From Aequorivita lipolytica (GTDB lineage: Bacteria > Bacteroidota > Bacteroidia > Flavobacteriales > Flavobacteriaceae), in assembly GCF_007997135.1 (NCBI RefSeq), contig NZ_VORU01000003.1:248001-312000 (forward strand): DNA of 64,000 bases, in the 5' to 3' direction. Within the stretch, counting starts at the first letter, position 1. Each line of letters starts with the position of its first letter. The notes below the pieces were generated by a model, which saw only the letters and a list, made by a program, of their open reading frames with translations, made no database searches and was not told the origin of the DNA. Below, piece after piece: positions 10,201-17,117 of this stretch. Made by a program: the position numbers and the translations under genes.

Positions 10201-11121
10201 AAATTGATATTCATCAAATTCATTAATATTATGTTCTACGGTACCCGTGGGCTCCACCATTGCCCTTACTCGTTTCCCTGGCCCTCCGGCTGAGGTAACG
10301 TAATAATAAGACTCATCGCTATAGGGGTTTAGGTTAGAGTCGTTCTCCTCAACATAACCTTCGGTATTTGTGCCGTAAAACAAGATATAATCGCCACCGT
10401 CAAAACTTCCATCCGCTTCGCCTGATACTTGTATTGCATTTTCCGGGATATCAAAAAAGCGGTTTTGGGCATTCAGCAAGGGTAAAGATTTCCCGCCATT
10501 GCCATACACCTTAAGGTTTCTGGGATCAATGCCGTCTGTATTCATCCCCAAATCATTCAAGAAAGATTTATCTAATTTATAAATACCGGTTTGTTCAACC
10601 TTAAATTTAAACCATTGTCCGCTGGCCAGCACAGAGTTAGTAATAGCCGGCGGTTCATTGCGGCTTTGTGGACCATATCTATAATTTATATCAAAAGAAA
10701 GCACTTTTTGGTAGCTTCCGTTATTTTTGATGATTGGTGAAATTTTAAAAATGGTGAACAATTTTTCTCGCGATCTCGTGCTAGCTAAACTATATTCCAG
10801 TCTATTTGGCACTTGCTCTGCCGTTATTTTATTTAGTTCTGCGGAAGAAACCGAGCCATAACGAATATTGGTGACCGCTAAGGAAATAGGATCGGCAAAT
10901 CCAGTGTCCTCCCATTGGGTGCTGTATAGCAAGTTCTCCTTATCCATCTGGAGCTTCATTGCTTCTCTAGCGCTTTCCTTAATGGAAACAGAGGACGTTT
11001 TATCTCCAAAACTATTGGAAGGTGAACTGGCATCTTCCCAAAATATAGTTACACTTTTTGATTGTGCCCTTCCCAAAAAAGGCATTGCAATTAAAATAAA
11101 AAGAAGTATCGTTTTTCTCAT
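7288..11121 (-). CDS. porU: T9SS C-terminal signal peptidase PorU
   Basis: Cell-surface cysteine peptidase of the gingipain (C25) type that removes the T9SS C-terminal signal and transfers substrates to their surface anchor. The frame is open to 11268, but the start chosen is the ATG at 11121 because it puts a signal peptide (RKTILLFILIAMPFLGRAQ) at the N-terminus; a second ATG at 11130 is also possible. Length is then 1277 residues, normal for the family. The catalytic pair is visible as the His of YFGHGGEDG and the Cys of TVTCEFTKFDNP. The C-terminus (NYPNPFVNYTEFWF ... GVYVYKITV) resembles a T9SS/FlgD-like sorting domain, as expected for PorU. It is divergent from gldJ. Confidence 0.93.
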   Translation of the reverse strand: MRKTILLFILIAMPFLGRAQSKSVTIFWEDASSPSNSFGDKTSSVSIKESAREAMKLQMDKENLLYSTQWEDTGFADPISLAVTNIRYGSVSSAELNKITAEQVPNRLEYSLASTRSREKLFTIFKISPIIKNNGSYQKVLSFDINYRYGPQSRNEPPAITNSVLASGQWFKFKVEQTGIYKLDKSFLNDLGMNTDGIDPRNLKVYGNGGKSLPLLNAQNRFFDIPENAIQVSGEADGSFDGGDYILFYGTNTEGYVEENDSNLNPYSDESYYYVTSAGGPGKRVRAMVEPTGTVEHNINEFDEYQFHEKDEESPTKLGRKWFGNRFDIESEQSYSFEFPNIVAGKPMNLIVKAAAVSESATSMAVSINSTSLDPLNFTALGDGGQISMKELTEEIPAASATVTVDLMYNNAGNPSSIGYLDYIGLWAVRQLSGAGGQLAFQYNNAATLSGVGEYQISNASQFSQVWDVTDFQFITSKQNEGNASTFGFKQTLGEVRNYVAINPGNYYIPTKIAQPVVQNQNLKGTIFKDESGNFKDVDYIIITAPFLIQPALRLARHNNEFQGLNVKVVTTDKIYEEFSSGRQDISAIRNFIRYVYYNASTPSKRIKYVGIMGDTSIDYKNRLANNNNIVPTFHTLLGISSSSSFMSDDFFGNMDENEGTIGLRSDIDLLDIAMGRIVVDNVSLANAMVDKIVRYNEKSSYGNWRNNFVLISDDVDEPGEEILEVELDNLGDQIAFEKPFINVKKIHSDAFKQETSAGGNRYPEVNDAIKSAIEVGAIIMDYFGHGGEDGLAQEAIYTKQTGEDFKNKDKLPCIITVTCEFTKFDNPLRITAGELTYQNREGGAISLVTTTRAIFINTGVTFNKELANELFGFGTDNPNTPAEGLRLAKQTLGAGTALRRVVFYLGDPAMPLAFPKKSIRLTKLNGVPIDQATDTLKALSKIKLEGEVVNEAGMLMTDYNGVLETKIFDKNVMRQTLDNDNHGFKMDFTTLGEGLFNGQASISNGLFEIEFVVPRDIQIPVGKGRVSLYAKKDNALEDQSGVNLDLNVGGLNENAPEDNEGPLIRLFMNDESFVSGGITDDSPILLVNLEDPNGINTASGIGHDIVAILDGDESNPFVLNEFYQAEVDDYTTGKTNFKFRDLEDGLHTLTLKAWDVYNNSSTAEIQFIVAGNDKLEINRVLNYPNPFVNYTEFWFNHNRAFEPLEVQVQVFTVTGKVVWTKNQIINTDGFLSRDIVWDGRDDFGDRIGKGVYVYKITVRSTLTNQRAEKFEKLVIL

Positions 11122-11341
11122 TAGTACCATTAACGCTTGAAATATACACTTAGTATAGAACAAAATTTTTAAAGTTTTTGTCCAATGCAGTATTAGGATA
11201 ATAATTTTAAAACTAATACGTTTGCATTCGGGATTGGTCGTAAAACTTTTCCAAAACCCACAAGGCAATAATAATAAAATATTATTGTGTTTTTGCCGTT
11301 AATTACTATATTGCGAACCCAATTTTATCATACTTGAATCT

Positions 11342-13018
11342 ATGATGTTAAGAAAAAACCTAGCATTAACGCTATTTATTACTGTTATACTAGCCTCACT
11401 TTTTGTAGGCTGCAACAAATCCAGGGACTATAAAAATAGCTCCCGCGCCACAGGGTGGAAGATGAACGCCAAAGAAGGTGGCTTTCAGTACGACCCAAAA
11501 ACCAAAGAACAGGAAACAGGCCCAGGTCTGGTTTTTGTGGAAGGTGGAACATTTACAATGGGAAGGGTTCAAGATGACCCTATGCACGATTGGAACAATT
11601 CTCCCACTCAGCAACACGTTCAATCTTTCTATATGGATGAAACGGAAGTAACCAATCTCATGTATCTTGAGTATCTTGACTGGTTGAAGCAAGTTTTTCC
11701 CCCATCCGATGAAAATTACCGTAAAATATATGAAGGCGCCGTTCCAGATACACTCGTTTGGAGAAACCGCTTAGGCTTTAACGAAGTAATGACAAACAAT
11801 TACCTCCGCCACCCTGCATATGCCGAATATCCAGTAGTTGGCGTTAGTTGGGTACAGGCTGTCGAATTCAGTAACTGGAGAACAGACCGCGTTAACGAAA
11901 TGGTTCTGGAAACTGAAGGAATTACTTCACGAAATGCAAGATATGATGTTGAACCGGGCGAAACATTTAATACCGAAACATATTTAAATGCTCCTACTTT
12001 AACATACGGTGGTAACGATTCTATTACCCGCGGTGGTAAAAGATCTGAATCTATTGCGAAAAGAAGCAAGGACAGTACAGATTTATACATTGGCCGCGAA
12101 GATGGGTTATTACTACCTGCCTACCGCCTTCCTACCGAAGCTGAGTGGGAATACGCGGCACTTGCCCTAGTTGGTCTTCGTAATTACAACGTTTACAGAG
12201 GAAAGAAAAAATATCCTTGGGATGGACAATACACCCGTTCTGGAAAAAGAAGATCTCGTGGTGACCAATTGGCAAACTTTAAACAAGGCGATGGTGATTA
12301 CGGTGGAATTGCCGGATGGAGCGATGACGGTGCAGATATAACTGCGCAAGTAAAATCTTACGAACCAAATGATTTCGGACTTTATGATATGGCTGGAAAC
12401 GTAGCCGAATGGGTTGCTGATGTTTACCGCCCTATTGTTGATGACGAATTTAACGACTTCAACTATTACCGTGGAAATGTTTACACCAAAAACGCCATTG
12501 GTGAAGATGGAAAAGTGAAAGTGGTTACTATGGATTCTATAATTTTTGACACCCTGAGCAATGGAAAGGTTGTAGCCCGCAATCTTCCGGGAGAAATCCT
12601 TCAAGTGCCAGTTGACGAAAATGAAACCTATTTGCGCACCAACTTCTCTAAAAGTGATAATCGCGATTATAGAGATGGAGACAAGCGCTCATCCCGTTAC
12701 TATCAGTCGTTTGCTGATGATGAATCTGAAAGCGGCGATGGCTCCAATCGTATGTACAACTCTCCTGTCCAAAATGTTTATGCAGACAGTACAGGCGAAT
12801 TAGACCGTCAATATGATAAATCTTCCGGCAGAACAACACTTGTTGATAATGAGGTTCGTGTTTATAAAGGAGGTTCTTGGAGAGATCGTGATTACTGGTT
12901 AGATCCAGCACAGCGACGTTATTTCCCACAAGATATGGCAACAGACTATATTGGTTTTAGGTGTGCAATGAGCCGCGTAGGTTCAAAATCTAAAAAAGGA
13001 AAACGCCCAAGAAACTAA
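11342..13018 (+). CDS. gldJ: Gliding motility lipoprotein GldJ
   Basis: 558-residue lipoprotein related to formylglycine-generating enzymes (sulfatase-modifying-factor fold) but acting as a structural part of the gliding/T9SS machinery. The lipobox is SLFVGC with Cys24. The SUMF-like fold is shown by FVEGGTFTMGRVQDDPMHDW, FYMDETEVTN, PVVGVSWVQAVEFSNWRT, YRLPTEAEWEYAA, YDMAGNVAEWVADVY and, near the end, VYKGGSWRDRDYW and YIGFRCAMS. The C-terminal tail is basic (KSKKGKRPRN). It is divergent from porU by about 220 bases and followed by a terminator and murF, an arrangement known from other flavobacteria. Confidence 0.95.
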   Translation: MMLRKNLALTLFITVILASLFVGCNKSRDYKNSSRATGWKMNAKEGGFQYDPKTKEQETGPGLVFVEGGTFTMGRVQDDPMHDWNNSPTQQHVQSFYMDETEVTNLMYLEYLDWLKQVFPPSDENYRKIYEGAVPDTLVWRNRLGFNEVMTNNYLRHPAYAEYPVVGVSWVQAVEFSNWRTDRVNEMVLETEGITSRNARYDVEPGETFNTETYLNAPTLTYGGNDSITRGGKRSESIAKRSKDSTDLYIGREDGLLLPAYRLPTEAEWEYAALALVGLRNYNVYRGKKKYPWDGQYTRSGKRRSRGDQLANFKQGDGDYGGIAGWSDDGADITAQVKSYEPNDFGLYDMAGNVAEWVADVYRPIVDDEFNDFNYYRGNVYTKNAIGEDGKVKVVTMDSIIFDTLSNGKVVARNLPGEILQVPVDENETYLRTNFSKSDNRDYRDGDKRSSRYYQSFADDESESGDGSNRMYNSPVQNVYADSTGELDRQYDKSSGRTTLVDNEVRVYKGGSWRDRDYWLDPAQRRYFPQDMATDYIGFRCAMSRVGSKSKKGKRPRN

Positions 13019-13040
13019 AGTTTCAACAAAAGATAAAAAC

Positions 13041-13076
13041 AACCCTCCCTGGCATACAGCTTCGGAGGGTTTTTTA
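13041..13076 (+). terminator. Rho-independent terminator after gldJ
   Basis: Stem AACCCTCC (13041-13048) pairs with GGAGGGTT (13064-13071) and is followed by a T run. It ends the gldJ message 14 bases before murF. Confidence 0.8.
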
Positions 13077-13089
13077 GTATATTTATTTT

Positions 13090-14370
13090 ATGAATATACC
13101 CTCACTACATACGTATTTTCTGCAGAGCAGTGGCGTAAGCACAGACACCCGTAAAATATTTAAAGACTGTATCTTTTTCGCACTTAAAGGCGATAACTTT
13201 AACGGTAACCTATTTGCCCAAGAAGCTTTGGACAAAGGCGCAATGAAAGTTATAGTTGATGAAAAAGCTTTTCATAAAAATACTGGTGAAACTATTCTGG
13301 CGGAAAACGTATTGCTAACGCTACAACAACTGGCTAAATTTCACAAAGAGTTTTTAGACCTTCCCATCATCTCACTTACCGGAAGCAATGGAAAAACTAC
13401 TACCAAAGAGCTAATAAACGCAGTGCTATCGCAAAAATTTAAAACCGTCGCAACGCAAGGGAATTTAAATAATCATATTGGTGTCCCGTTGACGTTGCTT
13501 ACAATGAATAAAGAAACCGAAATTGGAATTGTAGAAATGGGCGCCAACCACTTAGGTGAAATAAAAATGTTGAGTGAAATAGCACAGCCCGATTATGGCT
13601 ACATTACAAACTTTGGAAAAGCGCATTTGGAAGGTTTTGGTAGCCTTGAAGGGGTAGTACAAGGTAAAACGGAGCTCTATCAATTTTTAAAAAAACACAG
13701 TAAGAAAATTTTTGTAAATGCAAATGATCCGCAGCAATTGGATAATTCTGAAGGGATTGACCGTATAACTTTCGGAAATGGGCAAAGTGATTTCAACATA
13801 CAATTACTGGACAGCTCGCACCATCTTTTGGTAAGATTTGAAGGAACTACAATTCAGAGCAATTTAGTAGGCGCTTATAATTTTGCAAACCTTGCTGCTG
13901 CCGTCGCCATGGGAGCCTTTTTTAAAGTTTCTCCGGAAGAAATAAAGAAAGGAATTGAAGGTTATGTTCCGTCCAACAATCGCTCACAATTGATTAAAAA
14001 AGGCACGAACACTATTTTAATGGATGCCTACAATGCCAACCCTACAAGCATGCTTGCAGCTTTAGAAAACTTTAAACAGACAAAAGGAAACAATAAAATT
14101 ATGTTTCTGGGCGATATGTTGGAATTGGGCAAAGAAGCCGAAACCGAGCACCAAAACATCGTAGATTTTTTAATAGAAAACTCTTTTGGAAATGTTTTTT
14201 TGGTGGGAAGTAATTTCTTTAAAACTGTGACCAAGGATTCCCACATAATGAAATTTGAAACTTTTGATGATTTGATCCAAACTCTTGAAAGCAATTCGCC
14301 AAAAAATGCAACAATCTTGATAAAAGCCTCACGTGGAATGGCCTTAGAGCGTGTTTTAGATTTGTTATAA
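13090..14370 (+). CDS. murF: UDP-MurNAc-tripeptide--D-Ala-D-Ala ligase
   Basis: 426-residue cytoplasmic Mur ligase that adds D-Ala-D-Ala to UDP-MurNAc-tripeptide, the last soluble step of the peptidoglycan precursor. The ATP loop is LTGSNGKTTTKE (GSNGKTT at 98-104). Also visible are the ALKGDNFNGN segment of the UMP-binding domain, GIVEMGANHLGEI, NFGKAHLEGFGS (His of the Mur signature), and DAYNANPTSM in the C-terminal domain. The length fits the shorter Bacteroidota MurF. It starts just after the gldJ terminator and is followed by a convergent tRNA gene. Confidence 0.95.
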   Translation: MNIPSLHTYFLQSSGVSTDTRKIFKDCIFFALKGDNFNGNLFAQEALDKGAMKVIVDEKAFHKNTGETILAENVLLTLQQLAKFHKEFLDLPIISLTGSNGKTTTKELINAVLSQKFKTVATQGNLNNHIGVPLTLLTMNKETEIGIVEMGANHLGEIKMLSEIAQPDYGYITNFGKAHLEGFGSLEGVVQGKTELYQFLKKHSKKIFVNANDPQQLDNSEGIDRITFGNGQSDFNIQLLDSSHHLLVRFEGTTIQSNLVGAYNFANLAAAVAMGAFFKVSPEEIKKGIEGYVPSNNRSQLIKKGTNTILMDAYNANPTSMLAALENFKQTKGNNKIMFLGDMLELGKEAETEHQNIVDFLIENSFGNVFLVGSNFFKTVTKDSHIMKFETFDDLIQTLESNSPKNATILIKASRGMALERVLDLL

Positions 14371-14454
14371 ATGTATCTGCTCTATACAAAAAGCATATGT
14401 AAGCCATGTTACCCCGATGCTTCGGGGGAAAGGAGACTGTAAACAAATTTCTAG

Positions 14455-14529
14455 TGGGCCATGTTGGATTCGAACCAACGACTTCCACGTTGTCGACGTG
14501 ACACTCTAAACCAACTGAGTTAATGGCCC
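14455..14529 (-). tRNA. tRNA-Val (GAC)
   Basis: Folds as a complete cloverleaf on the minus strand: acceptor GGGCCAU/AUGGCCC, D stem ACUC/GAGU with GG in the loop, anticodon stem UCACG/CGUGG, a five-base variable loop, and T stem GUUGG/CCAAC around UUCGAAU. Discriminator is A and CCA is not encoded. The anticodon loop reads UCGACAA, giving anticodon GAC (Val). Position 33, nearly always U, is C here. Confidence 0.85.
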
Positions 14530-14593
14530 AATTTCTAAAAGATCTAAATTACTAAATTCAGAATTGAAAACTAAAAGAATAAAAGCTTAGAGG

Positions 14594-15574
14594 CTATTTA
14601 TCAAACTTTTTGATAGGTTTCTTTTTTATCATTCCCCCCCTCGCATCCTTTACTGAAGTCATAATCATAAAGGCCTGGGTGTCTATTTTATGTACCTCGG
14701 TTTTAAGCTTGCTCATTTCCAAACGTGTAATTACTGTATAAACAACATCTACAGGTCTTCTGGGTTCCCCATTTTTGGAAAATCCGTTTTCGGCTTTGAA
14801 AATAGTACAGCCGCGACCCATTTTTTCTATTATTGCCAAACGAATTTCATCACTATTTTCAGAAATAATGGTAATTCCCATAAATTCTTCAATACCGTCA
14901 ATTACAAAGTCTACCGTCTTTGAAGCTGCAAAGTAAGTGAGTATTGCATACAATGCTATTTCAGTGGAAAGAAAATACGCTGCGGTTATAAATATAACTA
15001 CGTTAAATAACATGATTACATTCCCAACGGTAAGGCTTGTTTTTCGGCTAATGTAAATTGCCAGCACCTCCGTTCCATCAATGATAGCACCCCCACGAAT
15101 TGCGAGACCAATTCCCAGACCCAAGAAAAAACCACCGAACATAGCAACCAAAATTTTGTCGTCCGTAATGGGAGGAAAAGGAATAAAATGTACGGCAATT
15201 GCCAAAAGAAAGATTCCAATAACGCTTCGTATCGCAAATCTCTTTCCAATGGAAAAATAAGCTATTGCTAAAAAAGGCAAGTTAAAGCACACCAATAAAA
15301 GGGGAAAAGAAATACCAGCCAGCTCATTTACCATCAACGAAATTCCCGTTACCCCACCATCAATAAAGTTGTTTGGAACTAAAAATCCTTTTAAGCCAAA
15401 AGAAGCAGCTGTTACGCCCAAAAGCAAGTAGAAAAAATCCCAGATCTCATGTTTAACCTCAACTTCTAGATTTTTAACGCGCTTTTCAAAAGGTTCTGAA
15501 ATCTGTGAAGGTTTCTTATGCTTTTGACGGTTTTTTACAACGTTTACTATTATATTCTTAAAAAATGGATTCAA
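14594..15574 (-). CDS. YitT-family membrane protein (DUF2179)
   Basis: 326-residue inner-membrane protein of the YitT family. After a charged N-terminal stretch of about 45 residues come five or six hydrophobic segments (FFYLLLGVTAASFGLKGFLV, ISLMVNELAGISFPLLLV, SVIGIFLLAIAVHFIPF, MFGGFFLGLGIGLAIRGGA, and VIMLFNVVIFITAAYFL), then a soluble C-terminal DUF2179 domain (about 225-320) with GRGCTIFKAENGFS and VVYTVITRLEMSKL. The conserved GGVTGISLMV and GGAIIDGTEVLAIYIS motifs are present. The transported substrate is unknown for most members. It sits between two tRNA genes and is convergent with murF. Confidence 0.85.
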   Translation of the reverse strand: MNPFFKNIIVNVVKNRQKHKKPSQISEPFEKRVKNLEVEVKHEIWDFFYLLLGVTAASFGLKGFLVPNNFIDGGVTGISLMVNELAGISFPLLLVCFNLPFLAIAYFSIGKRFAIRSVIGIFLLAIAVHFIPFPPITDDKILVAMFGGFFLGLGIGLAIRGGAIIDGTEVLAIYISRKTSLTVGNVIMLFNVVIFITAAYFLSTEIALYAILTYFAASKTVDFVIDGIEEFMGITIISENSDEIRLAIIEKMGRGCTIFKAENGFSKNGEPRRPVDVVYTVITRLEMSKLKTEVHKIDTQAFMIMTSVKDARGGMIKKKPIKKFDK

Positions 15575-15674
15575 AAGTTTTTTGTTTAGTTGATGAATTA
15601 GTCAAAGTTAAACTTATTTACTTCCTCGACAAATTATGGAAACGTTTCATTATGGAATTATTTTCAAATAAATG

Positions 15675-15705
15675 TTTGGTGAAATTAAAAAGTAACTTAT
15701 ATTTG
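15675..15705 (+). promoter_or_regulatory. Strong Bacteroidota promoter of tRNA-Val(UAC)
   Basis: TTTG (15675-15678), a 19-base spacer, then TATATTTG (15698-15705): an exact match to the TTTG-N19-TAnnTTTG consensus. Transcription should begin about 10 bases before the tRNA at 15722. Confidence 0.75.
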
Positions 15706-15721
15706 CAACCGCTAACAAGAA

Positions 15722-15799
15722 GGGCGATTAGCTCAGCTGGTTCAGAGCACCTCGTTTACACCGAGGGGGTCGGGGGTTCGAACCCCTCATCGCCCACCA
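15722..15799 (+). tRNA. tRNA-Val (UAC)
   Basis: Complete cloverleaf: acceptor GGGCGAU/AUCGCCC, D stem GCUC/GAGC, anticodon stem CCUCG/CGAGG with loop UUUACAC (anticodon UAC), variable loop GGGUC, and T stem GGGGG/CCCUC with loop UUCGAAC. Discriminator A, with CCA encoded at 15797-15799. With the GAC gene 1.2 kb away, the window holds two different valine isoacceptors. Confidence 0.97.
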
Positions 15800-15808
15800 G
15801 TTTTTAAG

Positions 15809-15837
15809 AAACCGAAGTTTTACTTCGGTTTTTTTTA
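15809..15837 (+). terminator. Terminator after tRNA-Val(UAC)
   Basis: AAACCGAAGT (15809-15818) pairs perfectly with ACTTCGGTTT (15822-15831) around a three-base loop and is followed by a T run. It lies between the convergent tRNA and folC genes and could act in both directions. Confidence 0.85.
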
Positions 15838-15853
15838 TTCCAATATTTTTGCT

Positions 15854-17071
15854 CTAAATAACTTCCGCCACCACAAAAGTGCTTCCCCCAACAAACACCA
15901 GATCATTAGGCAAAGCGGCTTTTAAAGCAGCTTCATAAGCTTTTGATACCGAAATATATTCCTCCCCAACCAATCCGAAACCCCTGGCTCTCGATAGCAA
16001 AAGTGAAGCATCCAAACCTCGCGGAATATTCGGTTTACAGAAATAAAATATAGCGTTTTTCGGAAATAGCGGTAAAACAGAAGCCAAATCTTTATCGCTA
16101 ACCACACCCAATACAATATGAAGATTTTTATATTCTTCCTCAGCAAGCTGCTTCATCACCAATTCTAGCCCTTCTTTGTTATGACCTGTATCGCAAATTA
16201 CTTTCGGGTTTTCATTTAAAACCTGCCAACGCCCCATCAAACCTGTGTTTTTAACGGTATTCATTAAGCCATTTTGAATATTTTCTTCGGAAATATTCCA
16301 ACCTTTTTTCTGAAGAATTCGTAAAGTTGAAATTACAGTTTTAATATTTTTCTTCTGATAAAAACCTTTTAAATCTGAAGTATAGTTAGGAGCATCTATT
16401 GTTTCGGCAAACGAAATTGGTGCATTTTTTTCCGAAGCAATTTTTTTAAAAATCTCTTTCGTTTCAGGCAAAGTTTCACCAATAATAAGCGGAATTCCTC
16501 CTTTTATAATTCCAGCTTTTTCTGCGGCAATCTTTTCTAAAGTGCTACCCAAAAATTGTGTGTGGTCTAAACCTATATTTGTAATTACAGCAACTTCGGG
16601 GGTTATTATATTTGTACTGTCCAGCCTGCCGCCCATTCCCACTTCAATAATGGCTATGTCTACTTTTTCATTCCTGAAATAATCAAACGCCAAACCCACT
16701 GTCATTTCAAAAAAGGACAGTTGATTGCTTTCAAAAAAAGACTTATGTTTTTCAACAAATTTTAAAACAAATTGCTTCGAAATCATCTCGCCATTTATCT
16801 TTATCCGCTCCCTAAAATCCTTCAAATGTGGTGAGGTATAAAGCCCCGTTTTATAGCCAGCCTCCTGAAAAACGGATGCCAGCATATGGCTTGTACTGCC
16901 TTTGCCGTTTGTACCCGCTACGTGTACACTTTTAAAACTTCTCTCGGGATTGTTTAAATAATTGGCGAGATTTATGGTCGCGGCCAAATCTGCTTTATAT
17001 GCGGACTGCCCCACCCTTTGGTACATTGGGAGTTGCGCAAAAAGCCAGTTGATTGTTTCTGAATAGTTGAT
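15854..17071 (-). CDS. folC: Bifunctional folylpolyglutamate/dihydrofolate synthase
   Basis: Mur-ligase-like enzyme that adds glutamate to dihydropteroate and folates. ATP loop VAGTNGKGSTSHM, NIGLDHTQFLG and CDTGHNKEGLELV are clear. The first ATG in frame (17026, MYQRVGQSAYKADL) gives 390 residues but cuts into the conserved N-terminus. Upstream in the same frame lie 15 codons reading I-N-Y-S-E-T-I-N-W-L-F-A-Q-L-P, which match the usual family start MNYxETxxWLFxQLP, preceded by a TAA with no ATG, GTG or TTG between. The ATC at 17071 occupies the position of the expected initiator Met, so I extend to it (405 residues); 17026 is the conservative alternative. It is convergent with the tRNA-Val terminator. 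Confidence 0.85.
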   Translation of the reverse strand: MNYSETINWLFAQLPMYQRVGQSAYKADLAATINLANYLNNPERSFKSVHVAGTNGKGSTSHMLASVFQEAGYKTGLYTSPHLKDFRERIKINGEMISKQFVLKFVEKHKSFFESNQLSFFEMTVGLAFDYFRNEKVDIAIIEVGMGGRLDSTNIITPEVAVITNIGLDHTQFLGSTLEKIAAEKAGIIKGGIPLIIGETLPETKEIFKKIASEKNAPISFAETIDAPNYTSDLKGFYQKKNIKTVISTLRILQKKGWNISEENIQNGLMNTVKNTGLMGRWQVLNENPKVICDTGHNKEGLELVMKQLAEEEYKNLHIVLGVVSDKDLASVLPLFPKNAIFYFCKPNIPRGLDASLLLSRARGFGLVGEEYISVSKAYEAALKAALPNDLVFVGGSTFVVAEVI

Positions 17072-17117
17072 GGCGGAAATAGTTAATGGTTATTTGTTAA
17101 TCGTTAATTGCCTTAAA

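Noticed and set aside
14411-14428. CCCCGA/TCGGGG hairpin after murF as a terminator
   Set aside because: The stem is good but no T run follows on either strand.
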